Shown here: positions 45,057 to 54,084 of the stretch, one piece after another
Layout: every line of letters starts with the position of its first letter
How positions within the stretch are numbered: the first letter of the stretch is position 1
Assembly (NCBI RefSeq): GCF_000170915.1
Contig: NZ_ABCT01000002.1
Coordinates: 62,001-126,000, forward strand
Direction: 5' to 3'
Origin: Limnobacter sp. MED105
Lineage (GTDB): Bacteria; Pseudomonadota; Gammaproteobacteria; Burkholderiales; Burkholderiaceae_B
Length of the DNA stretch: 64,000 bases
Made by a program: the position numbers and the translations under genes
The notes under the pieces: generated by a model
Seen by the model: the letters and a program-made list of their open reading frames with translations, nothing else
Told to the model about the DNA's origin: nothing
Database searches by the model: none

Positions 45057-45301
45057 TAGCCGTTCTCCAACCCAATCGAGGGCATTTCATCCCAGCCTTC
45101 GGCAAGCGGCAACCCTTCCGGCATTTCAGCCATGAGATCAGCCAGTTTGTAACGTGGACGGGTCGGTGCTTCAACTGTCATTGTCTTGCCCAGAAGATGC
45201 AATTCCACCTGAGAACCCTCGCCCAAACCATTCTGCTCAATAAACGCCTTGGGCACGGTCATCACGAGCGAGCCCCCGGCTCTGCGAAGAGTTTGAAGCA
45301 T
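45056..45301 (-). CDS. MazE/ChpBI-type antitoxin (AbrB-like)
   Basis: 81 residues from the ATG at 45301, which has GGAGG 7 bases upstream; earlier in-frame codons leave no room for a site. The N-terminal swapped-hairpin DNA-binding domain reads LQTLRRAGGSLVMTVPKAF with LGEGSQVELHL. The C-terminal half, acidic and Pro-rich (LADLMAEMPEG, EGWDEMPSIG), would wrap the toxin. It precedes the toxin gene with a one-base overlap, the usual order for MazEF-type modules, and is expected to repress the operon with the toxin as co-repressor. Confidence 0.87.
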   Translation of the reverse strand: MLQTLRRAGGSLVMTVPKAFIEQNGLGEGSQVELHLLGKTMTVEAPTRPRYKLADLMAEMPEGLPLAEGWDEMPSIGLENG

Positions 45302-45322
45302 AGTTACCTCCATCACTTAAGA

Positions 45323-45363
45323 ATCCTATTTTAGTATAACAATATGTTTTATTCAAGTAGGAT
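45323..45363 (-). promoter_or_regulatory. Probable promoter/operator of the toxin-antitoxin operon
   Basis: Read on the minus strand, a TATACT hexamer (plus coordinates 45333-45338) lies about 32 bases before the antitoxin start and could be a -10 box. It is flanked by the inverted repeat ATCCTA (45323-45328) / TAGGAT (45358-45363), which could be the antitoxin operator. The region is markedly AT-rich compared with its surroundings. Confidence 0.4.
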
Positions 45364-45466
45364 AATATTCGATCGCTGTTGGTGGTCTTTGACCTGTTCT
45401 GTGACAAACAGTATGTACGGTTTACATCAGGCCTTTTGCGTGCAAATAATGAACTTGCTGAGTAAT

Positions 45467-45985
45467 TCACATCACCCTGCGCACCTTCCAGAAAGTTTTG
45501 CGCCAATACAAATCATCTAGCCTGCTGATGGTGACACCTACCTTGGTTGATGCGTGTAGAAACTTGCCATCGCCCAAGTAAAAGCCAACATGCTTGGTGG
45601 TGTAGCCCGTTCGGAAAAATACAAGGTCGCCCACCTGCATCGAATCGCGGTCGACTTCTGCACCCATATTGACTTGTTGGGTAGTGCTGCGCGGCGCAGT
45701 AATATCGAAATGAGTCGACAAGGTTTGTTGCACAAAGGCTGAGCAATCGATGCCCGCTTTTGAATTGCCCCCCAATTTATAAGGTGTGCCGCGCCACTCG
45801 CGAAACTGGGCCAACAAAGCTTTTTGCACAGCGGGTTTTTCTGTTTCAAAGCCGGTAAAAACGGTGCCGTCTTCAAGCACCACAGCGTCAGCATCACCCT
45901 CTTGCAAACCCGCACAGGCCTGCAACAACACCAGCAAGCAAACGCCAGCAAGCCGGCCCAACACAACCCCAGCTTGATTAAACAA
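45467..45985 (-). CDS. NlpC/P60 family endopeptidase lipoprotein (MepS/Spr-like)
   Basis: 172 residues. The N-terminal hydrophobic segment ends in a lipobox (LLQACAG), so the protein is a lipoprotein. The C40 peptidase core starts at WRGTPYKLGGNSKAGIDCSAFV, where the Cys of DCSAF is the nucleophile; the catalytic His is in KHVGFYLGDGKFLHAS. This resembles E. coli MepS/NlpC, which cut D,D- or gamma-D-Glu-mDAP crosslinks to allow murein growth. The start overlaps the preceding small membrane protein gene by 8 bases, suggesting a two-gene operon. Confidence 0.9.
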   Translation of the reverse strand: MFNQAGVVLGRLAGVCLLVLLQACAGLQEGDADAVVLEDGTVFTGFETEKPAVQKALLAQFREWRGTPYKLGGNSKAGIDCSAFVQQTLSTHFDITAPRSTTQQVNMGAEVDRDSMQVGDLVFFRTGYTTKHVGFYLGDGKFLHASTKVGVTISRLDDLYWRKTFWKVRRVM

Positions 45986-46325
45986 CCGCTTTCCTTTCGC
46001 TAAAACGGAGCAAACCCTTCACGAAGCGGTAAAGCAACCACACACTTAAAATGCCGTAAACAATAAAGCCCACGCCAAACACCATGGTGACCATGGCCAC
46101 CACGAACCAGAACATGCCGATCCAGAAGGTTGAAATAAGCCAGTCGTAATGGCTGTAATAAATGGTGCCGGTTGCTTCACCCCGCTTCACGTAACAAATA
46201 ATGAGAGCGATCAGGATAGGAATAAAGGCCGTGAATATACCCACAGCGCCCAACACGTACGCCACCAAAACGATGGTGCGGTTGGACTCTTCCTGATTGG
46301 GAACCGGATTAGGTTGATAGCTCAT
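45978..46325 (-). CDS. Small DUF4870-like membrane protein
   Basis: 115 residues. After a polar N-terminus (about 18 residues) come three to four hydrophobic helices: VLVAYVLGAVGIFTAFIPIL, then STFWIGMFWFVVAMVTMVFG and GFIVYGILSVWLLYRFVKGL. The short motif HYDWLISTFW between them is typical of DUF4870/TMEM-type small membrane proteins of unknown role. It lies upstream of and overlaps the NlpC-type lipoprotein gene, so a cell-envelope role is possible. A terminator of the glcG-like gene lies just before it. Confidence 0.75.
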   Translation of the reverse strand: MSYQPNPVPNQEESNRTIVLVAYVLGAVGIFTAFIPILIALIICYVKRGEATGTIYYSHYDWLISTFWIGMFWFVVAMVTMVFGVGFIVYGILSVWLLYRFVKGLLRFSERKAVV

Positions 46326-46377
46326 AGCGCTCCAGAATCGGTAATTACCGTTCCATTTTAGACGAGCGTACGGACAT

Positions 46378-46410
46378 AAAAAAACCCCGAGGCCAATGCC
46401 CGGGGTTTTC
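46378..46410 (-). terminator. Terminator after glcG-like gene
   Basis: AAAACCCCG (46381-46389) pairs with CGGGGTTTT (46401-46409); on the minus strand a seven-base T-run follows (46378-46384). It lies about 23 bases after the GlcG-like stop codon. Confidence 0.9.
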
Positions 46411-46432
46411 TGAAGTGCTTGGATGGCAACTA

Positions 46433-46840
46433 TTACAGCTTCAGTGCTGCAATACCGGCGCGAGCCACTTGCGCATCTTGATCTGATTTAACGCCAGAAA
46501 CACCCACTGCGCCCACCACCTGGCCATCGACCACAATGGTTACGCCGCCTTCCAGCAGGCCGTCTACGTAAGGAGCGGTTACAAAGGCAGTGCGGCCGTT
46601 GTTGATTACGTCTTCAAGAATTTTGGTGTCTTTGCGGGCCATGGCAGCAGACTTGGCCTTGGAAGGGCCAATGTGTGCGCTCATGGGTGGTGCGCCGTCC
46701 AGGCGGATCAGGCCCAGCAAGTGCCCGCCGTCGTCTGCCACGGCAATGGTTACAGCCCAGCTGTTGGCTTCGGCTTCCGCGCGGGCAGCTGTCAAAATTG
46801 CTTGAACGTCGTCGGCAGACAACATCGGTTTGGTTTTCAT
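46433..46840 (-). CDS. GlcG/HbpS-like protein (DUF336)
   Basis: 135 residues with GGAGC about 8 bases before the ATG. The profilin-like GlcG fold shows VTIAVADDGGHLLGLIRLDGAP (its shorter core VADDGGHLL is diagnostic), ISxxKAKSAAM-like SKAKSAAMARKD, and a C-terminal Gly-rich GVTIVVDGQVVGAVGVSG. Members include GlcG of the glycolate operon and haem-binding HbpS; neither context is seen here, and there is no signal peptide. It has its own terminator and is probably a single-gene unit. Biochemical role uncertain. Confidence 0.88.
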   Translation of the reverse strand: MKTKPMLSADDVQAILTAARAEAEANSWAVTIAVADDGGHLLGLIRLDGAPPMSAHIGPSKAKSAAMARKDTKILEDVINNGRTAFVTAPYVDGLLEGGVTIVVDGQVVGAVGVSGVKSDQDAQVARAGIAALKL

Positions 46841-46931
46841 GAACTTGCTCCAATTCGGTTAAAAATGTCAAACCGAAGTATGCGGCAGACTCCCTGTGGT
46901 GGCTACACAGGAAGTCCCTAATGCAACATTA

Positions 46932-49900
46932 TCAGGGTGCGCAGCTTAGGCCTGAGACTTCCGTATTGCAGGTAACCGGTTTCGCAGCACCGCCCTCGCC
47001 CTCGGTTGCGGGCCGGCCTGGGCCTACTTCCACCACCACGCCGTTAATAATTTTTCCAGCCACATTTTCAGTGCGAACCACTGAACGAGTTTGCTCTTGG
47101 CGGGCCAGCACAACAGCACCTTGAGCGGTGGTCAAGGCTGCTGATTCCTGAGGCGACAAAAGTAGGGTGCCATTGTAAACCACGGGAATGCGATCCAGAC
47201 TGCGGGCCCCGTCGTAGAAAAACGCCTGAGTGCCCTTGCGCTCCGGACCCGCCAGATAAACCACTTGCCCAGGCAACAGATTACTGCCCTCAAAGGGAAG
47301 CACTGTGAGGAAACCACCCAAGCCCGGACGATTGATGCCACCAACTTCAACCCGAATGGCACCGGCACCTGCCGACTGTCCTGAACCAGACGATTCGCCA
47401 AATGTGGCCAAACCACCCGGTTGCCCATTCACTCCCCCCAAGGGTATTGAAAGTGTCAGGCCTGCGTAAGAGCGCGCTGTACCCACAGCAAGGTCGTTGT
47501 AAGGCATGCGTGCACGAATCACCGCGTCACTGCCCTGTGTGGTCAAGCCACGCGCTCGAACGGCAATCAAATCTGCCTCGGCACCCTGCCCTCCAATATT
47601 CAACCGCACATCGTTGTTAACTGCAAACAGACTCGCGCCACGATCTGCCACATAAGAGAAAGATTGATTGTGACTTTGCCCGGCCAGTACGCCCACCTGA
47701 CCATTGATCTGGTTATTCTGCGTCAGGACAATTGAACCGTTTTCAGGTGAATTGAACTGGGTTGTGGCACCAGCAGTGGTGAGCAATTGCCCTGAACGTT
47801 GATGAATCATCGGGCTGGCCACAGCAATTCGACCAAGTCCAGTGAATGGATTCACCGCTTCTTTGCTGGAGAACACATCCAGAGAAGGTGGCAACACCAG
47901 AGCAATGTCGGCAGAAGACAATGGTCGCGACACGCCTTTCGCAGCGAAGGTTAAAGCACCACCCGTTTGCACAATGGTGCCCAGCAGAAGCATGCGGCCA
48001 TCGGCTGTCAACTGCCCGCCCCGACTGTTCAGGTTCAACAACTGCATGTCGCCCACGGTCGACAAACGGGTTTGCTCCGCGCTGGCACTGACCGTGCCAC
48101 GAAAGCGGTTGGCTGCATGCTGCAAATCAATTTCGCCGCCGATTGATTCAAACCGGGCATCGCCCCCAACCTGCAACCGCCCCACTTGGGAAATTTGATT
48201 GGCAGACACTGTCAGTTCACCATCGAATTGCGAATCCGCAAACTGCACCTGCATGCCGCTGACTTCCGCATTACCCCCTACATTCAGGGCCAAAGTACCA
48301 GTCGATGAGGTGGTACTGATATTCAAGTTGCCGCTGGTCCCCAGCGCAACCGAACCCCCTGACTGTACTTGCGTGTTGCCATTGAACCGGTTGCCGGAAT
48401 TGGTCAAACTGATTCGGGCTGCAATCAAGCTTGCATCATTCAACATGACCGACCTGCTTTGGGTCAATGCACCAGTCAATTCGATCTGGCTTGCACCATC
48501 CACTTGCGTGCTACCAAGCTCCACATTGTTGGCTTGCAATTCAAAGTTGCCCAACACGCGTGCGGTCAGGGCGAGGTTTTCACCCTGCATGGACAAATCA
48601 TTTTTGTCTGTAATTGACACGCTTGCGATGGCGGAATCCAGATTTTGAACCGTGATCTTCCCGACAAAATCGTTGTCTGGATTGTTCAGATTTATCAGGC
48701 TACTGCGCAGGTTTGTATCACCCTTCACATTCAAAGCGGTTGTTTGGCGAACTTCAGCAGCCGCTACATTTAGCTGCTGCAACTCACCAAGCTCACCCAA
48801 ACTGGCCTCTTGTGCTTGCAGATTCAAAGTACCTAAATTTGCACCTTGTAACCGCAAGGTACCGGCACTGCTCAAAGTTGCCTCGCTCGCACCTTCCACA
48901 CGAACTAATTTGTTGAAAGTGTTACCTTGATTACCCAAATCGACATGATCAGCTTGCAGCAAAACACTGGAATTTGTGGTCAGCGTACCGTTTTGTTCAA
49001 TCGACTGGGCACGCAACTCCGCTGCGCCGTTCAATTGACCCGACACATTCAGCACATTCGCATCAGCAACGACCGTTGTACCCGAGACATTCAATGTCAC
49101 ATTGCCTTGGAAGTCATTGGCTTGATGATTCAGGTTAACAGCAGCGGCGTCAATGGTCGCGTTGTCTCGAACAGTCAGTGACTCAGCCTGAGTCAGCTGT
49201 GATGCCCTAGCATTTAAGGTACCTACATCACCTTGAACCGTCAGGTTATTGATATCGCGCAAATGTACCGAGTCGCTGACCTGCAGATCAACAACACCCC
49301 CGAAGTTGTTGGCAGAATTCTGAAGATCAATATTTGCTGCGCGCAAGTCGGCCCTGCCCTGAATACTCAGGGCATCTGACTCGCTTTGCTGCTGGGTGAT
49401 TCGCTGGGCATTGACAAGCAATGCATTCACACGGCCACTCAAGGCAAGATCATTGGTGTCGCTAATGGTTGCAGTGTCAACATTTTGCAGAATAATTTGA
49501 CCATTGAAGTCGTTGCCAGCCTGGGCAAGATCAACCTCGTTTGCGCGAAGTGTCAAGCTTCCTCCAGTTTGGCTGGCCTGCGTTTGGGTAACCTTGCCAG
49601 CTTGCAGTTCTGCACTGTTCGCCACTTCAAGTTGGTTCACATTGATCTCACCTGCAATCAAAGTTCCACTGGCAATGCTGAGTTCTCCGGCGGTCAAGGT
49701 ACCAACAACTGATGTATTCAAAATTTGCGATTGACCTTGAAGCAGCAAATCATTGTTGTCTGAGATATCCGTCTGCACCGCCACATCAAGTATTACTGGG
49801 CCGCTGAAATTGTTGTGTTCATTCCTTAAATCGACTGTCTGTGCAGTCAATTCAGTAGCACCAGTCACCAACAACTCACCCGTCTGTGTAATGTGCTGTG

Positions 49901-52900
49901 CGGTCGCATTCAAGCTACCCAACACTGAATTGCTCAAGTCCAGTTCATTCTGTGCGGTTACGGTCAATGCTGCTGCATTGCCCCCCAGCAAAAGGTCTCC
50001 AATGGCATTCACTGTTGCCTGCTGTGTGGCATTAACAGTAACGCCGCCGCCAAAACTGTTCGCTGTATTAATCAGGTTGATTGTAGGTGCAGCCAGGTTG
50101 CTGTTGCCATTCACATTCAATGCACCCGACTGATTAATTTCTGTGCCTGCCTGCACGTTCAAGCTGCCTGCTGAACCTCGCAACTCAATTACTTGCTGGT
50201 CGCGCAGGTTCACACTGCCAGCAGAACTCAGGACCACATTGCCAACAAAATTGTTGGCTTCATCCTGCAAAGTCACATTGCTAGCCCCCAGGGTGGTTGT
50301 ACCCCCCACCTGCAAAGCACCTTGCTGAATTACATTGCCACCATTCAAGGTCAAATTACCCGTGGCGCTAAAGTTGTTCAATTCAAGTTGGTCCGCCTGA
50401 AGCACGATATTTTCTGAAGCAAGTCTGGACACAGAAAGCGAATTCGCACTTGCATTCACTGAAGTGGCAGTGCCTGATACGTTCAGCCCACCGCTGGCGG
50501 TGATGGATGCTGCACCAGTCAAATTCAAATGCACCACATCACTGAAGCTGTTCGCTAGGTTGTCCAGCGCGATCGAGTCTCCATTAAAAGTACTGGCGCC
50601 TGCCACCGAAAGTACACTACTTTGCCCGGTGGATGCGGCATTGAAAGTTACGTTGCCCTGAGCAGCCAAACCATCCACAATCAAGGTACTTGCATTCATG
50701 GTTGCTGTGTTGACATTACCCGCCACACGCAGGCTATTGGTATCAGCCACTTGAGCATCGCCTGCAACATTCAGACTCAAGCGTCCCTGAAAATCATTGG
50801 CTTGATGATTCAAATCAACCGCGGCTGCTTCCATGGTCGCATTGTTTCGAACAGTCAGTGAACCGGCCTGAGCCAGCTGTGATGCCCTGACATTCAAAGT
50901 ACCCACGTCACCTTGGACGGTCAGCATATTTCGGTCAGCCAGTTCAACATTGACTTGATTGTTTAAAGTAACCAGGCCAACAAAATCGTTGTTAGCGTTA
51001 ATCAACCGTACCAAGGTATTGCTGCTGTTGTTGCGGTGCTCAATGCGCGTATCACCTCCAACAATCAAGGCCGCCGCACCGGAGGCAGCCTGTGTCACAA
51101 CATTTGAAGTCAAGGTCAGGCTTTCATTCACTGTCAGCGCGTTACTGATTTCAACAGTGTTTGCATTCAACACAAGTTCCTGTGTATTGCCTGCCACGTT
51201 CAATGTGTTTTCGTCGCGCAAACTGACACGTGCATTGCCAAGCAAGTTAACCTGCCCCTGAAAATCATTGGCAGGGTTATTCAGGCTGACTGCAGCGGCA
51301 TTCAAGGCAGCGGTGGTCCCCACTACAAGTGAGTCACTTTGTGCGATGGATAGCGCTGTCAGGTCAAGCGAACCGGTCTGCCCCTCGATCGTCAAGGTAT
51401 TGCTGTCACGCAAACGCACAGAACCTTGGGTATTCAAAACCACATTGCCATTGAAATCGTTCATTGCATTGTTCAACGCAACGGCACCCGAATTGTTGAT
51501 CCGGGTTTCACCTTGCACCTGCAGGGCACGATCAACATCCATGCTTTGCATGATGTTGTCTGCGCTCATTGCAAGGCCGTTGCTTGCAGTCAAACTGTTG
51601 AACACCAGGGAATCAGCTTCAACACTACCGCTGACAACATTGCCTGCCACAGTCAATGTACCGTTGGCTTTTATTGCTGCGCTTTCACTGGAAGCAAGTG
51701 TGACCGTAGAGCCGAATTGATTATTGCCTGACTCAGTCAAATCAATATGTTGTGCACCCAGTGCGCTGGTGCCTGTCACATTCAAAAAATCGGTTTGATC
51801 AATTCGTGTTGCTGTTGCACGCAGGCTGTTTGCATTCAAGCCGTTTACAACGATCTGTCCATTGGTACCGGTTGTCAAAGCAACATCATCGGCAGAACCC
51901 TGAACAGTCAGAATATCGTTGCCATTCAAATTTACTGCGCCTGCATTGTGCAGAACCACACTTGAACCGAAACGGTTTGCCGCGTTGTCCAGCTGAACAG
52001 AATTGCTGTTGTTTATGTGCATTTGCCCAAGCACATTCAGCGCATCGGCTTCAGTAGTACCTTGACGAATCGAATCTACGTTGAAAACTGCGCTTGCAGT
52101 CCGACCTGAGACCGCAATACCCTCGGCGCTGCTCAATTGAACCTGACCATCCAGATTGAGAACAACTTGGCCGCCAAATATATTGCCAAGCTGAGTTAAG
52201 TCAACATTCTCGCCATTGAAAGTTACTGTGTTGTTAACTGTCAAAGGCCCCGTTTGTCCCGACTGCGTAATATTGCGGGCGGTTGTAATCAGGTTATCGG
52301 CCTGCCCTGACAAAGACAACTCGCCCTCGTCAGCTAGCTCGGCGCCTACCACATTGCTGAGCTCGACATTGCCGCCGAAATCATTGGATGCGTCCGCCAA
52401 CTGAACTGCGCTTGCATTCAAACGTGTACCTTGCTGCACACTCAGTGTTCCGTTCTGTGCAATGTTGGCCGCAGTAACATTCAAACTTTCAACTGTCAGT
52501 TCGTTTAACTGCACTTGATTGACAGCTGACAAAGTGACTACACCAGCAGACCCCGACACAGCCAAACTATTCACATCAATTAAAGTGGCTGCACCAGTCA
52601 CCGCAAGTTCGACATTGCCTGCGAAATCATTGTCGGACTCTACTAGATTGACCTGATTGGCATTCAGGGTGGATAAACCAGCAACTAACAGTGCAGCACT
52701 CTGTGTAATTTCGGCCGCTGTCAAGTTCAGTTGCGCGGCAGAACCTGAAATGTTCAACTCACCATTGGTGTGTAAAGTAGTACCCGCAGTGCTGTTAATC
52801 AATACGTTGCCATCAAACTGGTTTGCCTGATTCCCTAGGTTGATTTCATTCGCATTCAATACGGTGCTTCCATTCACCTGCACCGGGCCAGTCTGCTCGA

Positions 52901-54074
52901 TCCTGCTACTGGCATTGACCGTGAGGCCATCAGAAGCAAGGCTTCTGATGGCAAGGTTCTGAGCAATGAGTGTGGCTTCACCGCCTGAATCGACCGAAAC
53001 TTGCAGATTGTTGGAATCATGAACTGCAACTGACCCAGTCGCTGTCAAATCGACCGAGCCAGTGAAGTCATTGCCAGCGTTGTTTAAACTCAAATCACCT
53101 CTTGAATTGATACTCAAGCCACCGTCAGACAGCAAAGCAGCACTTTGGCCATTGCGCATTTGGCCAACTTCACCCGCAACAACGTCTACGGTACCCTGTG
53201 GATTACCCACGTTGAGGCTACCTGTTAATTGAATCAAATCACCTTCAATTGAAATTCGTGAAGCCTGGTTTACACCAGCCGTGTTGATTACACTGGGATC
53301 GCCGTTGTTCGAGGCACTGGCCAACAAAATAATCCGTCCGCCCTCGGCCAGCACCTGGCCAAGCTGTTGAATCAAGGCGTTGTTGTGACCTTCAACTGCC
53401 TGAACAACCAGGTCACTGCCCGAGGTATTTACGGTGACCTCCTTGGCTGCAATAAGATTCACCGACACGCCAGACCCAGCCTGATGTTGTGGTTGCAATC
53501 CTGCTGTCAGATTTCCCGAGTTTGTAATGGAAGGCGCCAGGAATACGATGTCTTTTGCAGTGATGCTGCCAGCATTGAGAATACCTCCGGCATTTGCACC
53601 TGTTTCAAACTCAATTGTTTGACCGGGCATTTGGCCATTGCCGTTACCATTGCCCTTGAGATTCAATGTAGACGCTACAAGACTACCCACATTCACCTGA
53701 GAACCCGCACCAAACACAATACCACTTGGGTTGATCAGGAAAATTCGACCATTGGCCACCAGGCTGCCGAAAATTTCAGATGAATTACCCCCGACAACCC
53801 GATTCAAAATGACAGAATCGGCACCGGGCTGAACAAATCGAACTGTTTCTCCGCTGCCGATGGAAAACTCCTGCCACCTGATCACATCACGTTGATTGAC
53901 TGTCTGAGTGATCACAGTGGTGCCGGGCAATGACACGTCCAGATCAAGGTTATTGCCCAAGACGCCATCAAGAATCGGCGCAGTCTGCACATTGGCACTG
54001 AACACCAGCAACACGGCAGCTGCCAGTGGCTTGAGTGGGAAGGACGAATTCGGCTTGCAAGTTGCGGAAGTCAT
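46932..54074 (-). CDS. TpsA exoprotein: filamentous-haemagglutinin-like adhesin with beta-helix repeats
   Basis: 2380 residues from the ATG at 54074, chosen because a signal peptide follows directly (LAAAVLLVFSANVQ|TA). The TPS domain (about residues 31-280) carries NRVVGG (91-96) and FLINPSGIVFG (113-123), the motifs recognised by TpsB. Residues about 330-2100 are diverged repeats of about 65-75 residues built on the theme ANDFQG-xVxL-x-VxLxDxNxLxVxG-xLxAxxIxQ, expected to form a long right-handed beta-helix. No cysteine is seen in the mature chain until a final pair, CNTEVSGLSC, at the C-terminus. The protein would be exported through the neighbouring TpsB, 10 bases upstream, and act as a surface adhesin. 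Confidence 0.93.
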   Translation of the reverse strand: MTSATCKPNSSFPLKPLAAAVLLVFSANVQTAPILDGVLGNNLDLDVSLPGTTVITQTVNQRDVIRWQEFSIGSGETVRFVQPGADSVILNRVVGGNSSEIFGSLVANGRIFLINPSGIVFGAGSQVNVGSLVASTLNLKGNGNGNGQMPGQTIEFETGANAGGILNAGSITAKDIVFLAPSITNSGNLTAGLQPQHQAGSGVSVNLIAAKEVTVNTSGSDLVVQAVEGHNNALIQQLGQVLAEGGRIILLASASNNGDPSVINTAGVNQASRISIEGDLIQLTGSLNVGNPQGTVDVVAGEVGQMRNGQSAALLSDGGLSINSRGDLSLNNAGNDFTGSVDLTATGSVAVHDSNNLQVSVDSGGEATLIAQNLAIRSLASDGLTVNASSRIEQTGPVQVNGSTVLNANEINLGNQANQFDGNVLINSTAGTTLHTNGELNISGSAAQLNLTAAEITQSAALLVAGLSTLNANQVNLVESDNDFAGNVELAVTGAATLIDVNSLAVSGSAGVVTLSAVNQVQLNELTVESLNVTAANIAQNGTLSVQQGTRLNASAVQLADASNDFGGNVELSNVVGAELADEGELSLSGQADNLITTARNITQSGQTGPLTVNNTVTFNGENVDLTQLGNIFGGQVVLNLDGQVQLSSAEGIAVSGRTASAVFNVDSIRQGTTEADALNVLGQMHINNSNSVQLDNAANRFGSSVVLHNAGAVNLNGNDILTVQGSADDVALTTGTNGQIVVNGLNANSLRATATRIDQTDFLNVTGTSALGAQHIDLTESGNNQFGSTVTLASSESAAIKANGTLTVAGNVVSGSVEADSLVFNSLTASNGLAMSADNIMQSMDVDRALQVQGETRINNSGAVALNNAMNDFNGNVVLNTQGSVRLRDSNTLTIEGQTGSLDLTALSIAQSDSLVVGTTAALNAAAVSLNNPANDFQGQVNLLGNARVSLRDENTLNVAGNTQELVLNANTVEISNALTVNESLTLTSNVVTQAASGAAALIVGGDTRIEHRNNSSNTLVRLINANNDFVGLVTLNNQVNVELADRNMLTVQGDVGTLNVRASQLAQAGSLTVRNNATMEAAAVDLNHQANDFQGRLSLNVAGDAQVADTNSLRVAGNVNTATMNASTLIVDGLAAQGNVTFNAASTGQSSVLSVAGASTFNGDSIALDNLANSFSDVVHLNLTGAASITASGGLNVSGTATSVNASANSLSVSRLASENIVLQADQLELNNFSATGNLTLNGGNVIQQGALQVGGTTTLGASNVTLQDEANNFVGNVVLSSAGSVNLRDQQVIELRGSAGSLNVQAGTEINQSGALNVNGNSNLAAPTINLINTANSFGGGVTVNATQQATVNAIGDLLLGGNAAALTVTAQNELDLSNSVLGSLNATAQHITQTGELLVTGATELTAQTVDLRNEHNNFSGPVILDVAVQTDISDNNDLLLQGQSQILNTSVVGTLTAGELSIASGTLIAGEINVNQLEVANSAELQAGKVTQTQASQTGGSLTLRANEVDLAQAGNDFNGQIILQNVDTATISDTNDLALSGRVNALLVNAQRITQQQSESDALSIQGRADLRAANIDLQNSANNFGGVVDLQVSDSVHLRDINNLTVQGDVGTLNARASQLTQAESLTVRDNATIDAAAVNLNHQANDFQGNVTLNVSGTTVVADANVLNVSGQLNGAAELRAQSIEQNGTLTTNSSVLLQADHVDLGNQGNTFNKLVRVEGASEATLSSAGTLRLQGANLGTLNLQAQEASLGELGELQQLNVAAAEVRQTTALNVKGDTNLRSSLINLNNPDNDFVGKITVQNLDSAIASVSITDKNDLSMQGENLALTARVLGNFELQANNVELGSTQVDGASQIELTGALTQSRSVMLNDASLIAARISLTNSGNRFNGNTQVQSGGSVALGTSGNLNISTTSSTGTLALNVGGNAEVSGMQVQFADSQFDGELTVSANQISQVGRLQVGGDARFESIGGEIDLQHAANRFRGTVSASAEQTRLSTVGDMQLLNLNSRGGQLTADGRMLLLGTIVQTGGALTFAAKGVSRPLSSADIALVLPPSLDVFSSKEAVNPFTGLGRIAVASPMIHQRSGQLLTTAGATTQFNSPENGSIVLTQNNQINGQVGVLAGQSHNQSFSYVADRGASLFAVNNDVRLNIGGQGAEADLIAVRARGLTTQGSDAVIRARMPYNDLAVGTARSYAGLTLSIPLGGVNGQPGGLATFGESSGSGQSAGAGAIRVEVGGINRPGLGGFLTVLPFEGSNLLPGQVVYLAGPERKGTQAFFYDGARSLDRIPVVYNGTLLLSPQESAALTTAQGAVVLARQEQTRSVVRTENVAGKIINGVVVEVGPGRPATEGEGGAAKPVTCNTEVSGLSCAP
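49081..49250 (-). repeat. Internal DNA repeat of the TpsA gene, copy A
   Basis: This 170-bp stretch aligns without gaps to 50761-50930, offset exactly 1680 bases (560 codons), with most positions identical. Both encode GDVGTLN-x-RASQL and NLNHQANDFQG-type segments. It is the best conserved repeat noticed in the gene and suggests a segmental duplication of several beta-helix units. Confidence 0.8.
50761..50930 (-). repeat. Internal DNA repeat of the TpsA gene, copy B
   Basis: Partner of the repeat at 49081-49250, at a distance of 1680 bases. It encodes DVGTLNVRASQLAQAG and LNHQANDFQGRLSLN. Confidence 0.8.
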
Positions 54075-54084
54075 AAAAATTCTC

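Noticed and set aside
48199-53783. Several plus-strand open frames inside the TpsA gene (such as 48199-48648 and 49753-50133)
   Set aside because: They arise from the repeated, stop-poor complement of the TpsA repeats; their translations echo each other and contain no independent domain.
46932-54074. TpsA repeats as a CRISPR-like or tandem satellite array
   Set aside because: The periodicity is about 200 bp with strong divergence and an open reading frame throughout; it encodes a beta-helix protein.
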